Source of the DNA: a bacterium
GTDB lineage: Bacteria; Vulcanimicrobiota; Xenobia; Xenobiales; Xenobiaceae
DNA length: 17,693 bases
Direction: 5' to 3'
NCBI GenBank assembly: GCA_022839105.1
Contig: JALHDH010000124.1
Coordinates: 1-17,693, forward strand
In this document: one piece after another, positions 1 through 6,666 of the stretch
Numbering within the stretch: position 1 is the stretch's first letter
Layout of the letters: each line of letters opens with the position of its first letter
Notes under the pieces: generated by a model
What the model was told of the DNA's origin: nothing
The model's database searches: none
The model's input: the letters and a program-made list of their open reading frames with translations, nothing else
Program-made: the position numbers and the translations under genes

Positions 1-66
1 TGCGCCGCCTGAGACTCCGCCCTCGTGGATGGGATCGCGGACCTTGCGGCTCAGGGTCACAATCAT
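1..66 (-). CDS. 5' end of an unidentified gene running out of the window
   Basis: An ATG at 66-64 on the minus strand opens a frame with no stop before the window edge. It is preceded by GGGAGG with 9 nt spacing, a convincing ribosome binding site. Only 22 residues are visible (MIVTLSRKVRDPIHEGGVSGGA). The opening resembles the MIVTISR start of cytidylate-kinase-like P-loop proteins, but no complete P-loop is visible, so no product is assigned. It diverges from the repeat-protein gene at 308 and shares the 67-307 intergenic region with it. Confidence 0.45.
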   Translation of the reverse strand, partial: MIVTLSRKVRDPIHEGGVSGGA

Positions 67-143
67 GCTCGAAGGCCTCCCGTGGAGCGGTCGGTGTGAG
101 GACGACCACTTCCACGCAGGGGGCCTTCGTATCTGCCTGCTAT

Positions 144-157
144 CGAACATATATTCG
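144..157. promoter_or_regulatory. LexA-type operator candidate
   Basis: The sequence CGAAC-ATAT-ATTCG differs by one base from the Gram-positive-type LexA consensus CGAAC-N4-GTTCG and is a near-perfect dyad. It sits in a divergent promoter region, where an operator is plausible. A single match could be chance, and no lexA or recA gene is visible here to tie it to an SOS response. Confidence 0.3.
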
Positions 158-195
158 CCGACGATCCGAATCAGCACCCGCAGCCCGGTTCAATC

Positions 196-224
196 TTGAC
201 GAACCGCCCGGCCGGCGTGATACT
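196..224 (+). promoter_or_regulatory. Sigma-70-like promoter candidate for the repeat-protein gene
   Basis: TTGACG at 196-201 matches the -35 consensus at 5 of 6 positions. GATACT at 219-224 matches the -10 consensus at 4 of 6. The spacer is the ideal 17 bp. Transcription would begin near 231 and give a leader of about 75 nt before the ATG at 308. Confidence 0.45.
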
Positions 225-307
225 TGTTTGACTGAGCATGCCCGGGTGGATTCTGTACGTGTCCGTCTGCCCGGTGGGCTGCCGACCGGATTGAAAGAGA
301 GGCTCCG

Positions 308-1312
308 ATGTACGACGCGTTCTCCCGGCTCCCCGGACTCCAGACCCCGAGCCTGACGGGCGTGGGGGCCATCCGGGGGCGTTTCCTCAACGCCCTCTCG
401 GGATTGAGCACCCGCCTGGTCGGGGCCATGTCCTACGGAAGCCCTTCCTCACGCTGGCAGACCGTGAACCTCTCGGCTGGGCTCTCGGGATACCTGGGTG
501 CGGGACGGGTGACCCCTGCCCAGGACGCCCCGCGCCTGGCCCCAGCCCAATCCGGTCCGGTCCAGGGAGACGTGGCCACCTATCAGGCCAACTGGACTGC
601 GGGTGGTCAGCACTCCTACTGGCACACCCTGGGAGGTCGGACTCCAACCCTCAACAGCCAGTCTGAAGCCGCTTCCTTCACGGGTGGGCGGGCCACGCCC
701 AGCGATGCCAACCTGGGGTACCAGACGGGAAGCAGCGTGCCCGCCGAGTCCCAGGGCAGCACCATCACCTCCTTGCCCATGCCCCCTGGCCAGCCGGGCA
801 CCCCGTCCACCCCGGCCCAACCGGTGAACCCTGGGGTTCCGGAGTCTCCCGGGGTCCCGCCGATGCCCCAGCCCAACCCGGACCTGGGGGCGCCAGCCAC
901 AGGAATCCCGGGTTCCTATCTGGACAACGGGAATCCCTCCACAGGCATCCCTTCGGCCTACACCGATCCCCTGGGCTCCGGCGGCATGCCGAACCTGGGG
1001 ACGCCCTCCACGGGGATCCCTGGGGCCTACCTGGACAATGGGAGCCCTTCGACGGGGATCCCTGGGGCCTATCTGGACAATGGAAACCCTTCGACGGGGA
1101 TCCCGGGCGGCTATCCGGGTGTGCCCTCGACGGGGATCCCGGGCGGCTATCCGGGCGTGCCTTCGATCGGGATTCCAGGCGGCTATCCGGGCGTGCCTTC
1201 GACGGGAATCCCGGGCGGCTATCCGGGCGTGCCCTCGACGGGAATCCCGGGCGGCTATCCGGGCGTGCCTTCCGCAGCCATCCCTGGTTCCTATCCCTTC
1301 TTCTACATGTAG
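308..1312 (+). CDS. Pro/Gly/Tyr-rich tandem-repeat protein, function unknown
   Basis: This 334-residue protein belongs to no family I recognise. The ATG at 308 is supported by AAGAGAGG at 295-302 with 5 nt spacing. Residues 1-140 are Gly/Ser/Thr/Gln/Tyr-rich with no clear signal peptide or membrane segment. Residues 140-195 are Pro-rich. From residue 196 the protein is built on the motif PSTGIPGxY: four longer units of 14-23 residues (several ending YLDNGN or YLDNGS), then five 12-residue PSTGIPGGYPGV units at residues 261-320. A degenerate last unit ends in YPFFYM. The regular PG and GG turns recall elastin-like or collagen-like low-complexity proteins, and a surface or matrix role is only a guess. 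It probably forms its own transcription unit, with a promoter near 196-224 and a hairpin at 1352-1380. Confidence is high that it is coding, low on function. Confidence 0.8.
   Translation: MYDAFSRLPGLQTPSLTGVGAIRGRFLNALSGLSTRLVGAMSYGSPSSRWQTVNLSAGLSGYLGAGRVTPAQDAPRLAPAQSGPVQGDVATYQANWTAGGQHSYWHTLGGRTPTLNSQSEAASFTGGRATPSDANLGYQTGSSVPAESQGSTITSLPMPPGQPGTPSTPAQPVNPGVPESPGVPPMPQPNPDLGAPATGIPGSYLDNGNPSTGIPSAYTDPLGSGGMPNLGTPSTGIPGAYLDNGSPSTGIPGAYLDNGNPSTGIPGGYPGVPSTGIPGGYPGVPSIGIPGGYPGVPSTGIPGGYPGVPSTGIPGGYPGVPSAAIPGSYPFFYM
893..1309 (+). repeat. In-frame minisatellite encoding PSTGIPGxY units
   Basis: The first four units start at 893, 935, 1004 and 1046 and are 42, 69, 42 and 42 bp long. Five 36-bp units follow at 1088, 1124, 1160, 1196 and 1232, and a degenerate copy starts at 1268. 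The 36-bp copies are nearly identical in DNA, including synonymous positions, so they expanded recently or are being homogenised. The unit length is always a multiple of three, so copy-number changes keep the frame. Confidence 0.9.
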
Positions 1313-1351
1313 CGCCTTGGCTGGCGGCCCTCGGGCCGTCCTGACCTCCTC

Positions 1352-1380
1352 CGGACCCGGTTGCCTGGCGGCCGGGTCCG
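1352..1380 (+). terminator. Hairpin after the repeat-protein gene
   Basis: CGGACCCGG (1352-1360) and CCGGGTCCG (1372-1380) form a perfect 9-bp stem with an 11-nt loop, 40 bp after the stop codon. The following CTTGATCTTCC is only weakly T-rich, so termination may be partial. Confidence 0.5.
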
Positions 1381-1466
1381 CTTGATCTTCCGCCCGCTCC
1401 GCCACATCCCCGGCAGGCGGCGCAGGGTCCGCCCTGGTGGTTGCGAAGCCTGGGGCATCATCTCTC

Positions 1467-1471
1467 GGAGG
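1467..1471 (+). promoter_or_regulatory. Ribosome binding site setting the GTG 1480 start
   Basis: GGAGG lies 8 nt before GTG 1480. The upstream in-frame TTG at 1441 has only GGTGG directly abutting it, which is poor spacing, so GTG 1480 is preferred. Confidence 0.6.
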
Positions 1472-1479
1472 CCCTGACC

Positions 1480-3375
1480 GTGCTCTTGCTTCCTCCTCCC
1501 CTGGCTGCCCTCGTCGAGGTGGCCCGAGCCTTTGCCGTCGGGCAGGCCCAGGCCGACCAGGTTCGGGCGGCCCTGCCCGCCGCCTGGTGGTTCGTCTGGA
1601 ATGGTTCGCGCCTTCTGGACCAGCTCTCGCCAGGGGTGCTGCGAGCCGGCCGGGTTCCGGAGCTCCTGCGCTCGGCCCGCCTGGAGGCCGAGGCCCAGTG
1701 GCGGGCCCTGCAGGCCTTGGAGAACGCCCTGGCGGAGGGCCGGAATCTGGGCGCCCAGCGGGCGACCGAGGATCTGCGCCTGGCCACCGACCGGCTTCAG
1801 GATGCCCTGCGCGCCCTGCGCATCGAAGAGTTGGAGGCGGACTTCTTCTCGCCCGACCCCGAGGTGGACCACTTCCTGAAGATCGGTCGGAACGTCCTGG
1901 ATGGACATGTGACGCCCCAGGCCCTGCACGCCGATTACCCCGGCGTCGCCTCGCGGGTGGCCCGTTTGCGGGCCAGCGTGGCGCGCTTTGCCCTCTTTTC
2001 CCCAGAATCCGGGCTTCCCGCCCGGGCCGAGCCGCATCTCCGGCACCTGGAGGCGGGGATGGGAGCCGCCGCAGAGTTCCTCCGAACCGGCCACCGGGAG
2101 CCCCTGGAGGATTGCCTGCGCCTGATGGCCCCGGCTTCGGTCGGGCTCTTCGAGCTTCTCCAGGAGATGGAGTCCCAGGCCAGACAGAATCGGCGCCACG
2201 CCGCCCACCCGCTGGTGGAGGAACTCTTCCGCGCGCGGGAGGTCGGGTTGCCGGCGGATCTGCTCGAGCGCCTCTGGGAGGATCTGGCCGCCCTGCTCGA
2301 GGATGAAGCAGCCCGGATCGAGACCGTACGCCGCCATCCCTTGCGCCTCCTGGCAGGCCTGGACCCCGAGCCGGCCGCCCGGCATCTTCAGGCGGCACGC
2401 CAGGCCCTGGTCGAGATCCGGGAGGCGGGGGACTCCGAAGCCGATCTCGGACCCCTGGATGCGAGCCTGGTGGCCTTGCGCGAGGAACTCGCCCGCCAGG
2501 CCGAACTGTTGGAGCAGACCACCTCCCCGGTCCAAGGAGCCCCCTTCCTGGCGGATCTTCAACTGGCCCTGGGGAGGGCGATGCAAGGGCAGTTCTCGAG
2601 AGAGGAGATGCACTCCGCCGTCGAGCACTTCCAGGCCCTGCAGCAGGGCCTGGCCGACGAGCTGATGCAGTCGGCCGGTCTGGTGGACCCCGACGAGGAA
2701 GAGGTCCTGCACGGGTTGCTGGTGCGGCAGGGGGAGGCCGGCGCCTTCCTGGAGGCCTGGTGCCGTGCCGGAGAGGCGGGGGCCCTGGAGGCAGCCTGGG
2801 CCATCCTGGCCGAGACGACTCCTCGGCTGGTGGCCCTCAGCGATTCCCTGCGCCAGCGTCTGCAGGCCAAGGCCCCCACGGGCACGGCCTGCATGCGCTG
2901 CGGGGCCGCCAATCCCCCGGGGGCGCGTTTTTGTGGGAGTTGCAGCGCCGTCCTTCCGGTCTCTGCCCAGGGGCCGACCGAGTTCTCCGAGATTCTGGGC
3001 GGAGGCGATCCCGCTCCGGCAGCCCCGGCCCATGTGGTGCGCCTGGAGGAACTGGTCCGCCGGGTCGAGGAGGAACAGGCCGGGCCCGAGGAGGTCCAGG
3101 CCGAGGTCGAGGATCTGCTGGCCCGAGCCGAGCAGGTGGCCTCCAGCTTCCATGGGCAGGTCCGACCCCGCCTCCAGGCGGATCCCGCGCTTCTCGAGTA
3201 TGCCCGGTTCTTTGAAGAGCAGATGGACCTCTATCTGGAGGGGCTTCGAGCCATCTTGTGCTTTGCCCGGGAGGGGCGCTCGGACATGCTGTATCGGGGC
3301 CTGGAGTCATGTCGCAGCGCCGGGGCGGAGCTGATGACCATGCGCAGCGTGGTGGATCAGGCCGAAGCCCCTTGA
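1480..3375 (+). CDS. Large alpha-helical protein with internal zinc ribbon
   Basis: The gene encodes 631 residues from GTG 1480; starting at TTG 1441 would add 13. The protein is almost entirely helical, rich in Ala, Leu, Glu and Arg, with heptad-like stretches, and has no signal peptide or membrane segment, so it is probably cytoplasmic. A single zinc ribbon (CMRCGAANPPGARFCGSC) places cysteines at about residues 471, 474, 485 and 488, spaced C-x2-C-x10-C-x2-C, as in the zinc-ribbon/DZR class. Unusually, the ribbon lies between a helical region of about 460 residues and a helical C-terminal region of about 140 residues, not at a terminus. No catalytic motif was recognised. The gene is about 105 bp upstream of the protease gene on the same strand, with a possible promoter between them. 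Function is unknown; a scaffold or protein-binding role is inference. Confidence 0.8.
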   Translation: MLLLPPPLAALVEVARAFAVGQAQADQVRAALPAAWWFVWNGSRLLDQLSPGVLRAGRVPELLRSARLEAEAQWRALQALENALAEGRNLGAQRATEDLRLATDRLQDALRALRIEELEADFFSPDPEVDHFLKIGRNVLDGHVTPQALHADYPGVASRVARLRASVARFALFSPESGLPARAEPHLRHLEAGMGAAAEFLRTGHREPLEDCLRLMAPASVGLFELLQEMESQARQNRRHAAHPLVEELFRAREVGLPADLLERLWEDLAALLEDEAARIETVRRHPLRLLAGLDPEPAARHLQAARQALVEIREAGDSEADLGPLDASLVALREELARQAELLEQTTSPVQGAPFLADLQLALGRAMQGQFSREEMHSAVEHFQALQQGLADELMQSAGLVDPDEEEVLHGLLVRQGEAGAFLEAWCRAGEAGALEAAWAILAETTPRLVALSDSLRQRLQAKAPTGTACMRCGAANPPGARFCGSCSAVLPVSAQGPTEFSEILGGGDPAPAAPAHVVRLEELVRRVEEEQAGPEEVQAEVEDLLARAEQVASSFHGQVRPRLQADPALLEYARFFEEQMDLYLEGLRAILCFAREGRSDMLYRGLESCRSAGAELMTMRSVVDQAEAP

Positions 3376-3383
3376 GTTCCAAC

Positions 3384-3409
3384 GCAATTCTGATGCAGTT
3401 CTGATCCAG
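3384..3409 (+). repeat. 11-bp tandem direct repeat upstream of the protease gene
   Basis: TTCTGATGCAG (3388-3398) is followed directly by TTCTGATCCAG (3399-3409). The 11-bp periodicity extends left to 3384 with two mismatches overall. Direct half-sites one helical turn apart are typical of OmpR/PhoB-family response regulators. The element is AT-rich against a GC-rich background and lies 17 bp before a possible -10 box (TAGGAT, 3427-3432), where it would cover the -35 position. Confidence 0.4.
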
Positions 3410-3426
3410 ATTTCCGCAACATCGGG

Positions 3427-3432
3427 TAGGAT
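3427..3432 (+). promoter_or_regulatory. Possible -10 element of the protease-nth promoter
   Basis: TAGGAT matches 4 of 6 consensus positions, and no good -35 hexamer sits 17 bp upstream. That spacing is filled by the 11-bp direct repeats, as at activator-dependent promoters. The leader to TTG 3482 would be about 45 nt. Confidence 0.3.
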
Positions 3433-3464
3433 GGATCCAGGCGGGGTGCCCTGGAGCCTCCGCG

Positions 3465-3472
3465 AAAGGAGG
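3465..3472 (+). promoter_or_regulatory. Ribosome binding site setting the TTG 3482 start
   Basis: AAAGGAGG is a near-perfect Shine-Dalgarno sequence 9 nt before TTG 3482. The longer in-frame ATG at 3431 has only GGGTAGG directly abutting it. Starting at 3482 also gives the N-terminus expected for this protease family. Confidence 0.75.
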
Positions 3473-3481
3473 CGAATCGCC

Positions 3482-4336
3482 TTGCGTTGGTCCTACCGGA
3501 TGGGGAAGCTTGCCGGCATCGATGTCTACGTCCACCTGACCTTCCTGCTCCTGCTGGCCTGGATCGGGTTGAGCCGGCTCTTCTCGGGCCAGGGCGTGGC
3601 CGGGGCCACCCTGTCGGTCCTGTTGGTGGTCATGGTCTTCGGCATCGTGGTCCTGCACGAGCTGGGGCATGCCCTGGCGGCCCGGCACTACGGCATCCCC
3701 ACCCGGGACATCACCCTGCTCCCCATCGGCGGGGTGGCCCGCCTGGCGCGGATGCCGGAGCGCCCCTTCCAGGAGTTCGTCGTGGCAGCCGCCGGGCCCG
3801 CCGTGAATCTGGTGCTGGCCTGCCTGGGCGCCCTCGGGCTCTTCGTGTCCGCTGGCCTGCAGGCCAGCCTGCCGGTCCTGCTGCTGGCCGAGTTCGTCGA
3901 GTGGTTCGTCCTGGCCAACCTGGTCCTGCTGGTCTTCAACCTGGTCCCCGCCTTCCCGATGGACGGCGGGCGCATCCTCCGGGCCCTGCTGGCCTCGAAA
4001 CTGCCCTACCTGAGGGCGACCGAGATCGCCGTCAAGGTGGCCCGCGTCCTGGCCGTCGGTCTGGGGGTGTACGGCCTCTTCAACAGCCCCATGCTGGTCC
4101 TGATCGCGATCTTCGTCTGGATGGGCGGGGGAGCTGAACTGGCCATGGTGCGTCAGCGCCTTCAGCCGGCGCCGGTCTGGGCTCCCGTGGCACCGCCCTT
4201 TGCCGGGATTCCGGGGGGAGCCGGGATTTCGGGCGGCCATATCCTGATCGTGCCCGGTCCGGCGGGTTGGCGGGCCGTGCGGGTCCAGGCGCCGCCGCCC
4301 CAGGCCCCCTCCGTTCGGATCGTGGACATCCGATGA
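3482..4336 (+). CDS. Site-2-protease-family (M50) intramembrane zinc metalloprotease
   Basis: The 284-residue integral membrane protein should cleave substrates within or next to the membrane. From TTG 3482 it begins MRWSYRMGKLAGIDVYVHLT, matching the usual start of the Rip3/SpoIVFB-like M50B group. The zinc motif HELGH is at residues 59-63 within a membrane helix. The second motif is NLVPAFPMDGG, with N153 and D161 as the third ligand. About five to six hydrophobic segments are visible, the last ending near residue 220. Many relatives carry paired CBS domains after the barrel; here there is only a Pro/Gly-rich tail of about 60 residues (near QPAPVWAPVAPPF), and no PDZ domain. The stop overlaps the nth start by 4 nt (ATGA), implying translational coupling. 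An 11-bp direct repeat upstream may bind a regulator. The substrate is unknown. Confidence 0.9.
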   Translation: MRWSYRMGKLAGIDVYVHLTFLLLLAWIGLSRLFSGQGVAGATLSVLLVVMVFGIVVLHELGHALAARHYGIPTRDITLLPIGGVARLARMPERPFQEFVVAAAGPAVNLVLACLGALGLFVSAGLQASLPVLLLAEFVEWFVLANLVLLVFNLVPAFPMDGGRILRALLASKLPYLRATEIAVKVARVLAVGLGVYGLFNSPMLVLIAIFVWMGGGAELAMVRQRLQPAPVWAPVAPPFAGIPGGAGISGGHILIVPGPAGWRAVRVQAPPPQAPSVRIVDIR

Positions 4337-4956
4337 CCCCTCAGGAGAAGGCGCTTCGAATCGGCCGGATCCTCGACGAGATCTATCCGGAGGTGCCGAT
4401 CCCCCTGGATCATCGGGATCCCTATACCCTCCTGGTGGCGGTCATGCTCTCGGCGCAGACCACGGACGTGAAGGTCAACCAGGTGACTCCGGTTCTCTTC
4501 GCCCGGGCTGCCACCCCCGAGACCATGGCCCGCCTGGAGGTCGAGGAGATCCTGGAGAGCATCCGCAGCCTGGGCCTGGCTCCCCAGAAGGCCCGGAACC
4601 TGCGGGAGCTCAGCCGGATCCTGGCCGAGGAACATCAGGGCCAGGTTCCAGCCAGCTTCGAAGCCCTGGAGAGCCTGCCCGGGGTCGGACACAAGACCGC
4701 CTCGGTGGTGATGGCCCAGGCCTTTGGAATCCCCGCCTTTCCGGTCGACACCCACATCCATCGCCTGGCGGCGCGCTGGGGCCTGAGCTCGGGCAGGAAC
4801 GTGCAGACCACCGAACGCGACCTCAAAGGACTCTTCCCCGAGGGCGAGTGGATCCGGCGGCATCTGCAGATGATCTGGTTCGGCCGTCAGCACTGCCCGG
4901 CCCGCGCCCACGAGCCGGCGACCTGTCCCGTGTGTTCCTGGGCCCAGGAGCCCTGA
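4333..4956 (+). CDS. nth: Endonuclease III (DNA glycosylase/AP lyase), three-cysteine variant
   Basis: The 207-residue HhH-GPD protein removes oxidised pyrimidines and nicks abasic sites in base-excision repair. The helix-hairpin-helix LPGVGHKTA places the Schiff-base lysine at K121, and VDTHIHR gives the catalytic aspartate D139; both align with E. coli K120 and D138. The early MLSAQTTD motif is also present. The C-terminus is unusual. E. coli has C-x6-C-x2-C-x5-C holding a 4Fe-4S cluster, whereas this protein has C188-x9-C198-x2-C201 and ends SWAQEP with no fourth cysteine, so the cluster may be absent or altered. The enzyme core looks intact. The start overlaps the protease stop (ATGA). 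A 14-bp palindrome (TCCTGGGCCCAGGA, 4936-4949) lies at the 3' end of the gene, and only 15 bp separate it from the convergent TPR gene. Confidence 0.95.
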   Translation: MTPQEKALRIGRILDEIYPEVPIPLDHRDPYTLLVAVMLSAQTTDVKVNQVTPVLFARAATPETMARLEVEEILESIRSLGLAPQKARNLRELSRILAEEHQGQVPASFEALESLPGVGHKTASVVMAQAFGIPAFPVDTHIHRLAARWGLSSGRNVQTTERDLKGLFPEGEWIRRHLQMIWFGRQHCPARAHEPATCPVCSWAQEP

Positions 4957-4971
4957 GGCCGGGAATCGGGT

Positions 4972-6666
4972 TCAGCGCTGTTCCCAGGAGGGGGGCAGGG
5001 TCATCCAGGCATCGGGCCCCACCGTCGTCTGGACGTCGCGGGCCAGGTTGCTGTCCAGTTCGGCCGGCACCAGGGTCCGCACCACCGGCCGGCTGCCCGG
5101 GGCCTGGCCCAGGAGCTGGCCCGGGGTGCCGAGCTGCATGGTCCGCAGGGCATCCAGGCAGCGTTTGAAGTAGCCTGACCGTTCCGAATACTTGATGGGG
5201 TCGATCAGGGCCAAGGGGCCCAACGAGCCCAACTGCTTTTCGGTCCTGGAGATATCCTCGGTCCGGGTGTCTTCGAAGCGCTCGCGCAGCCAGGCCACGC
5301 GGGCCGAGTCGGGGGCCGTCCGCAACCAGGCCTGGTGCAGCATCTCCAGGGCCTGCAGGCGGCGGTTCCTGGAGGTCTCCAGCTCGGCCCAGGCCACGAA
5401 GGCCGCGGCGTGCAGATCCATCGCCTCCGGGCCGGTGTAGTCCAGGGCCTGACGGATGGCCTCCAGGCGCTGTTCGTGGCTGCGTCCGACATAGGCGCGA
5501 TACAGGAGATGGCGAGGATTGCGGCTGGCGCGGACCAGGGCCTCCTCGCGCTCGGGGAAGGCCTCGATGGCTGCCGCGCGATCTCCCAGTTCCAGGAGGA
5601 TCAGGGCCCGCTCCATGTCGGCCTGGGCGCGGTCGAGCTCCGAGATGCCGGGTAGGTTCCGGCACTGCAGGAACTGTTCGATGGCATGCTGAGGGCGTCC
5701 GGCCTCGCGCAGGATGGTTCCCAGGCGGAAGCGGTAGGCGTAGCTGGCCGGTCGGGCCTGCACGGCCAGGGCATACTCCTCGGCGGCCATCTCGGTCCGG
5801 CCCGAGCGTCGGGCCAGTTCGCCCAGGGTGGCATGCACCCGGGCGTCCCCCGGCTTGAGGGCCAGGGCCGCGCGGTACTCCCTCTCGGCCTCCTCCAGGT
5901 GCCCCTGCATCGCGTAGATGTCGGCGATGTAGCGGTGCAGCGAAGGGTTGCGGGCGAACATCTGCTGGGCCTCGCGCAACTGCTCGAGGGCTTCGGCGTG
6001 GTTCCCCAGGGCGGCCTCGGCCAGACCCAGCCACATGGCGGCGTAACGGTTGTTGGGGCGCATGATCCGGGCGACCCGGAAGCGCTCCTGGGCCCTCTTG
6101 TAGTCGTGGCTGTCAAAGGCGGCGATTCCCGCCAGGATCTCGCCCGTAGCCGAGACCGGCTGCAGCTCCCGGCACCGCTTCCAGGACTCGAAGGCCTGCA
6201 GGCGCTCGTTTTCGTCCTCGTTCTGACGCCAGCGCTCGAAGAGGACCGCCCCGCGGGCAAAGTGGGTGCCAGCCTCTTCGGGCAGCAAGGCCACGGCGTC
6301 GTTGACCAGGTCCAAGGCTTCGTCGAGCGCCCCCTCGTTGATCAGTTCATTGGCCTGGTGTTGGACGATCGTGGCGTAGTTGGTGCGGGCCGGCTTCATG
6401 TCGGGGCGCTGGTCCAGGCAGAGGCGGATATGCTCCAGGGCCTCGGCGTAGCGGCCCAGCTCGTTGAGCGAGAGGCCCATGGCGTAGTGCCCGTCGGGAT
6501 CCTCCGGGTTGGCCGCCAGGTGCTTCTCCAGAAGCTCGACGGCCTGCTGGTACTCCTTCTTCTGGTAGGCCTCGAAGGCGCGGGTCATGAGGTCCTTGGC
6601 GGGAGCCGCCCAGGCCGGCATCGCAACGAGGAGCATGAGCACGACGAGAGACCGGAAGAACTTCAC
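4972..6666 (-). CDS. Secreted TPR-repeat protein
   Basis: The 564-residue protein starts at GTG 6666, with AAAGGGAA about 6 nt upstream. The N-terminus MKFFRSLVVLMLLVAMPAWA is a clear Sec signal peptide with an AWA cleavage site after residue 20. There is no lipobox cysteine, so a soluble periplasmic or exported protein is expected. Residues about 26-350 form consecutive tetratricopeptide repeats, recognisable as AxxxYxxKEYxxAVELLEKHL, LGRYAEALEH, GNHAEALEQLREA and HLEEAEREYRAALALKPGDA. The last 200 residues remain helical and then become less regular (TMQLGTPGQLLGQAPGSRP), with no enzyme motif. TPRs bind proteins, so a scaffold or envelope-assembly role is likely, but the partner is unknown. 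It is transcribed alone, diverging from the DHH gene and converging on nth. Confidence 0.9.
   Translation of the reverse strand: MKFFRSLVVLMLLVAMPAWAAPAKDLMTRAFEAYQKKEYQQAVELLEKHLAANPEDPDGHYAMGLSLNELGRYAEALEHIRLCLDQRPDMKPARTNYATIVQHQANELINEGALDEALDLVNDAVALLPEEAGTHFARGAVLFERWRQNEDENERLQAFESWKRCRELQPVSATGEILAGIAAFDSHDYKRAQERFRVARIMRPNNRYAAMWLGLAEAALGNHAEALEQLREAQQMFARNPSLHRYIADIYAMQGHLEEAEREYRAALALKPGDARVHATLGELARRSGRTEMAAEEYALAVQARPASYAYRFRLGTILREAGRPQHAIEQFLQCRNLPGISELDRAQADMERALILLELGDRAAAIEAFPEREEALVRASRNPRHLLYRAYVGRSHEQRLEAIRQALDYTGPEAMDLHAAAFVAWAELETSRNRRLQALEMLHQAWLRTAPDSARVAWLRERFEDTRTEDISRTEKQLGSLGPLALIDPIKYSERSGYFKRCLDALRTMQLGTPGQLLGQAPGSRPVVRTLVPAELDSNLARDVQTTVGPDAWMTLPPSWEQR

Larger units (their letters stand above)
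67..307. other. Divergent intergenic region (241 bp)
   Basis: The region separates the minus-strand gene at 1-66 from the plus-strand repeat-protein gene. It is less GC-rich in the middle (about 140-200) than the flanking coding DNA, as expected for a promoter region. It holds a LexA-like dyad at 144-157 and a plus-strand promoter candidate at 196-224. Short ORFs cross it in several frames, but none has a good ribosome binding site or a recognisable product. Confidence 0.6.

Noticed and set aside
893..1303. CRISPR-like array of 36-bp repeats
   Set aside because: The units are directly tandem with no unique spacers, keep an open reading frame and encode a repeated peptide motif. No cas gene is present.
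449..2398. 649-codon minus-strand ORF opposite the repeat and zinc-ribbon genes
   Set aside because: The product is Arg/Pro/Gly-rich low complexity with no domain and no ribosome binding site. It mirrors GC-biased codon use on the plus strand, where the repeat protein and zinc-ribbon protein are clearly real.
1303..4240. Long minus-strand ORFs at 1303-3153 and 2837-4240
   Set aside because: Both are antisense shadows over the zinc-ribbon, protease and nth region, with Gln/Gly/Arg/Pro-rich products that match no family.
4936..4949. 14-bp palindrome at the end of nth as a shared terminator
   Set aside because: TCCTGGGCCCAGGA has no loop, lies inside the coding sequence and has no T-tract, so it does not support a terminator for the convergent pair.
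4823..6034. 403-codon minus-strand ORF within the TPR gene
   Set aside because: It is a different frame of the same strand as the TPR protein, which has a signal peptide, a ribosome binding site and clear repeats. The alternative is Arg/Pro/Gly-rich.
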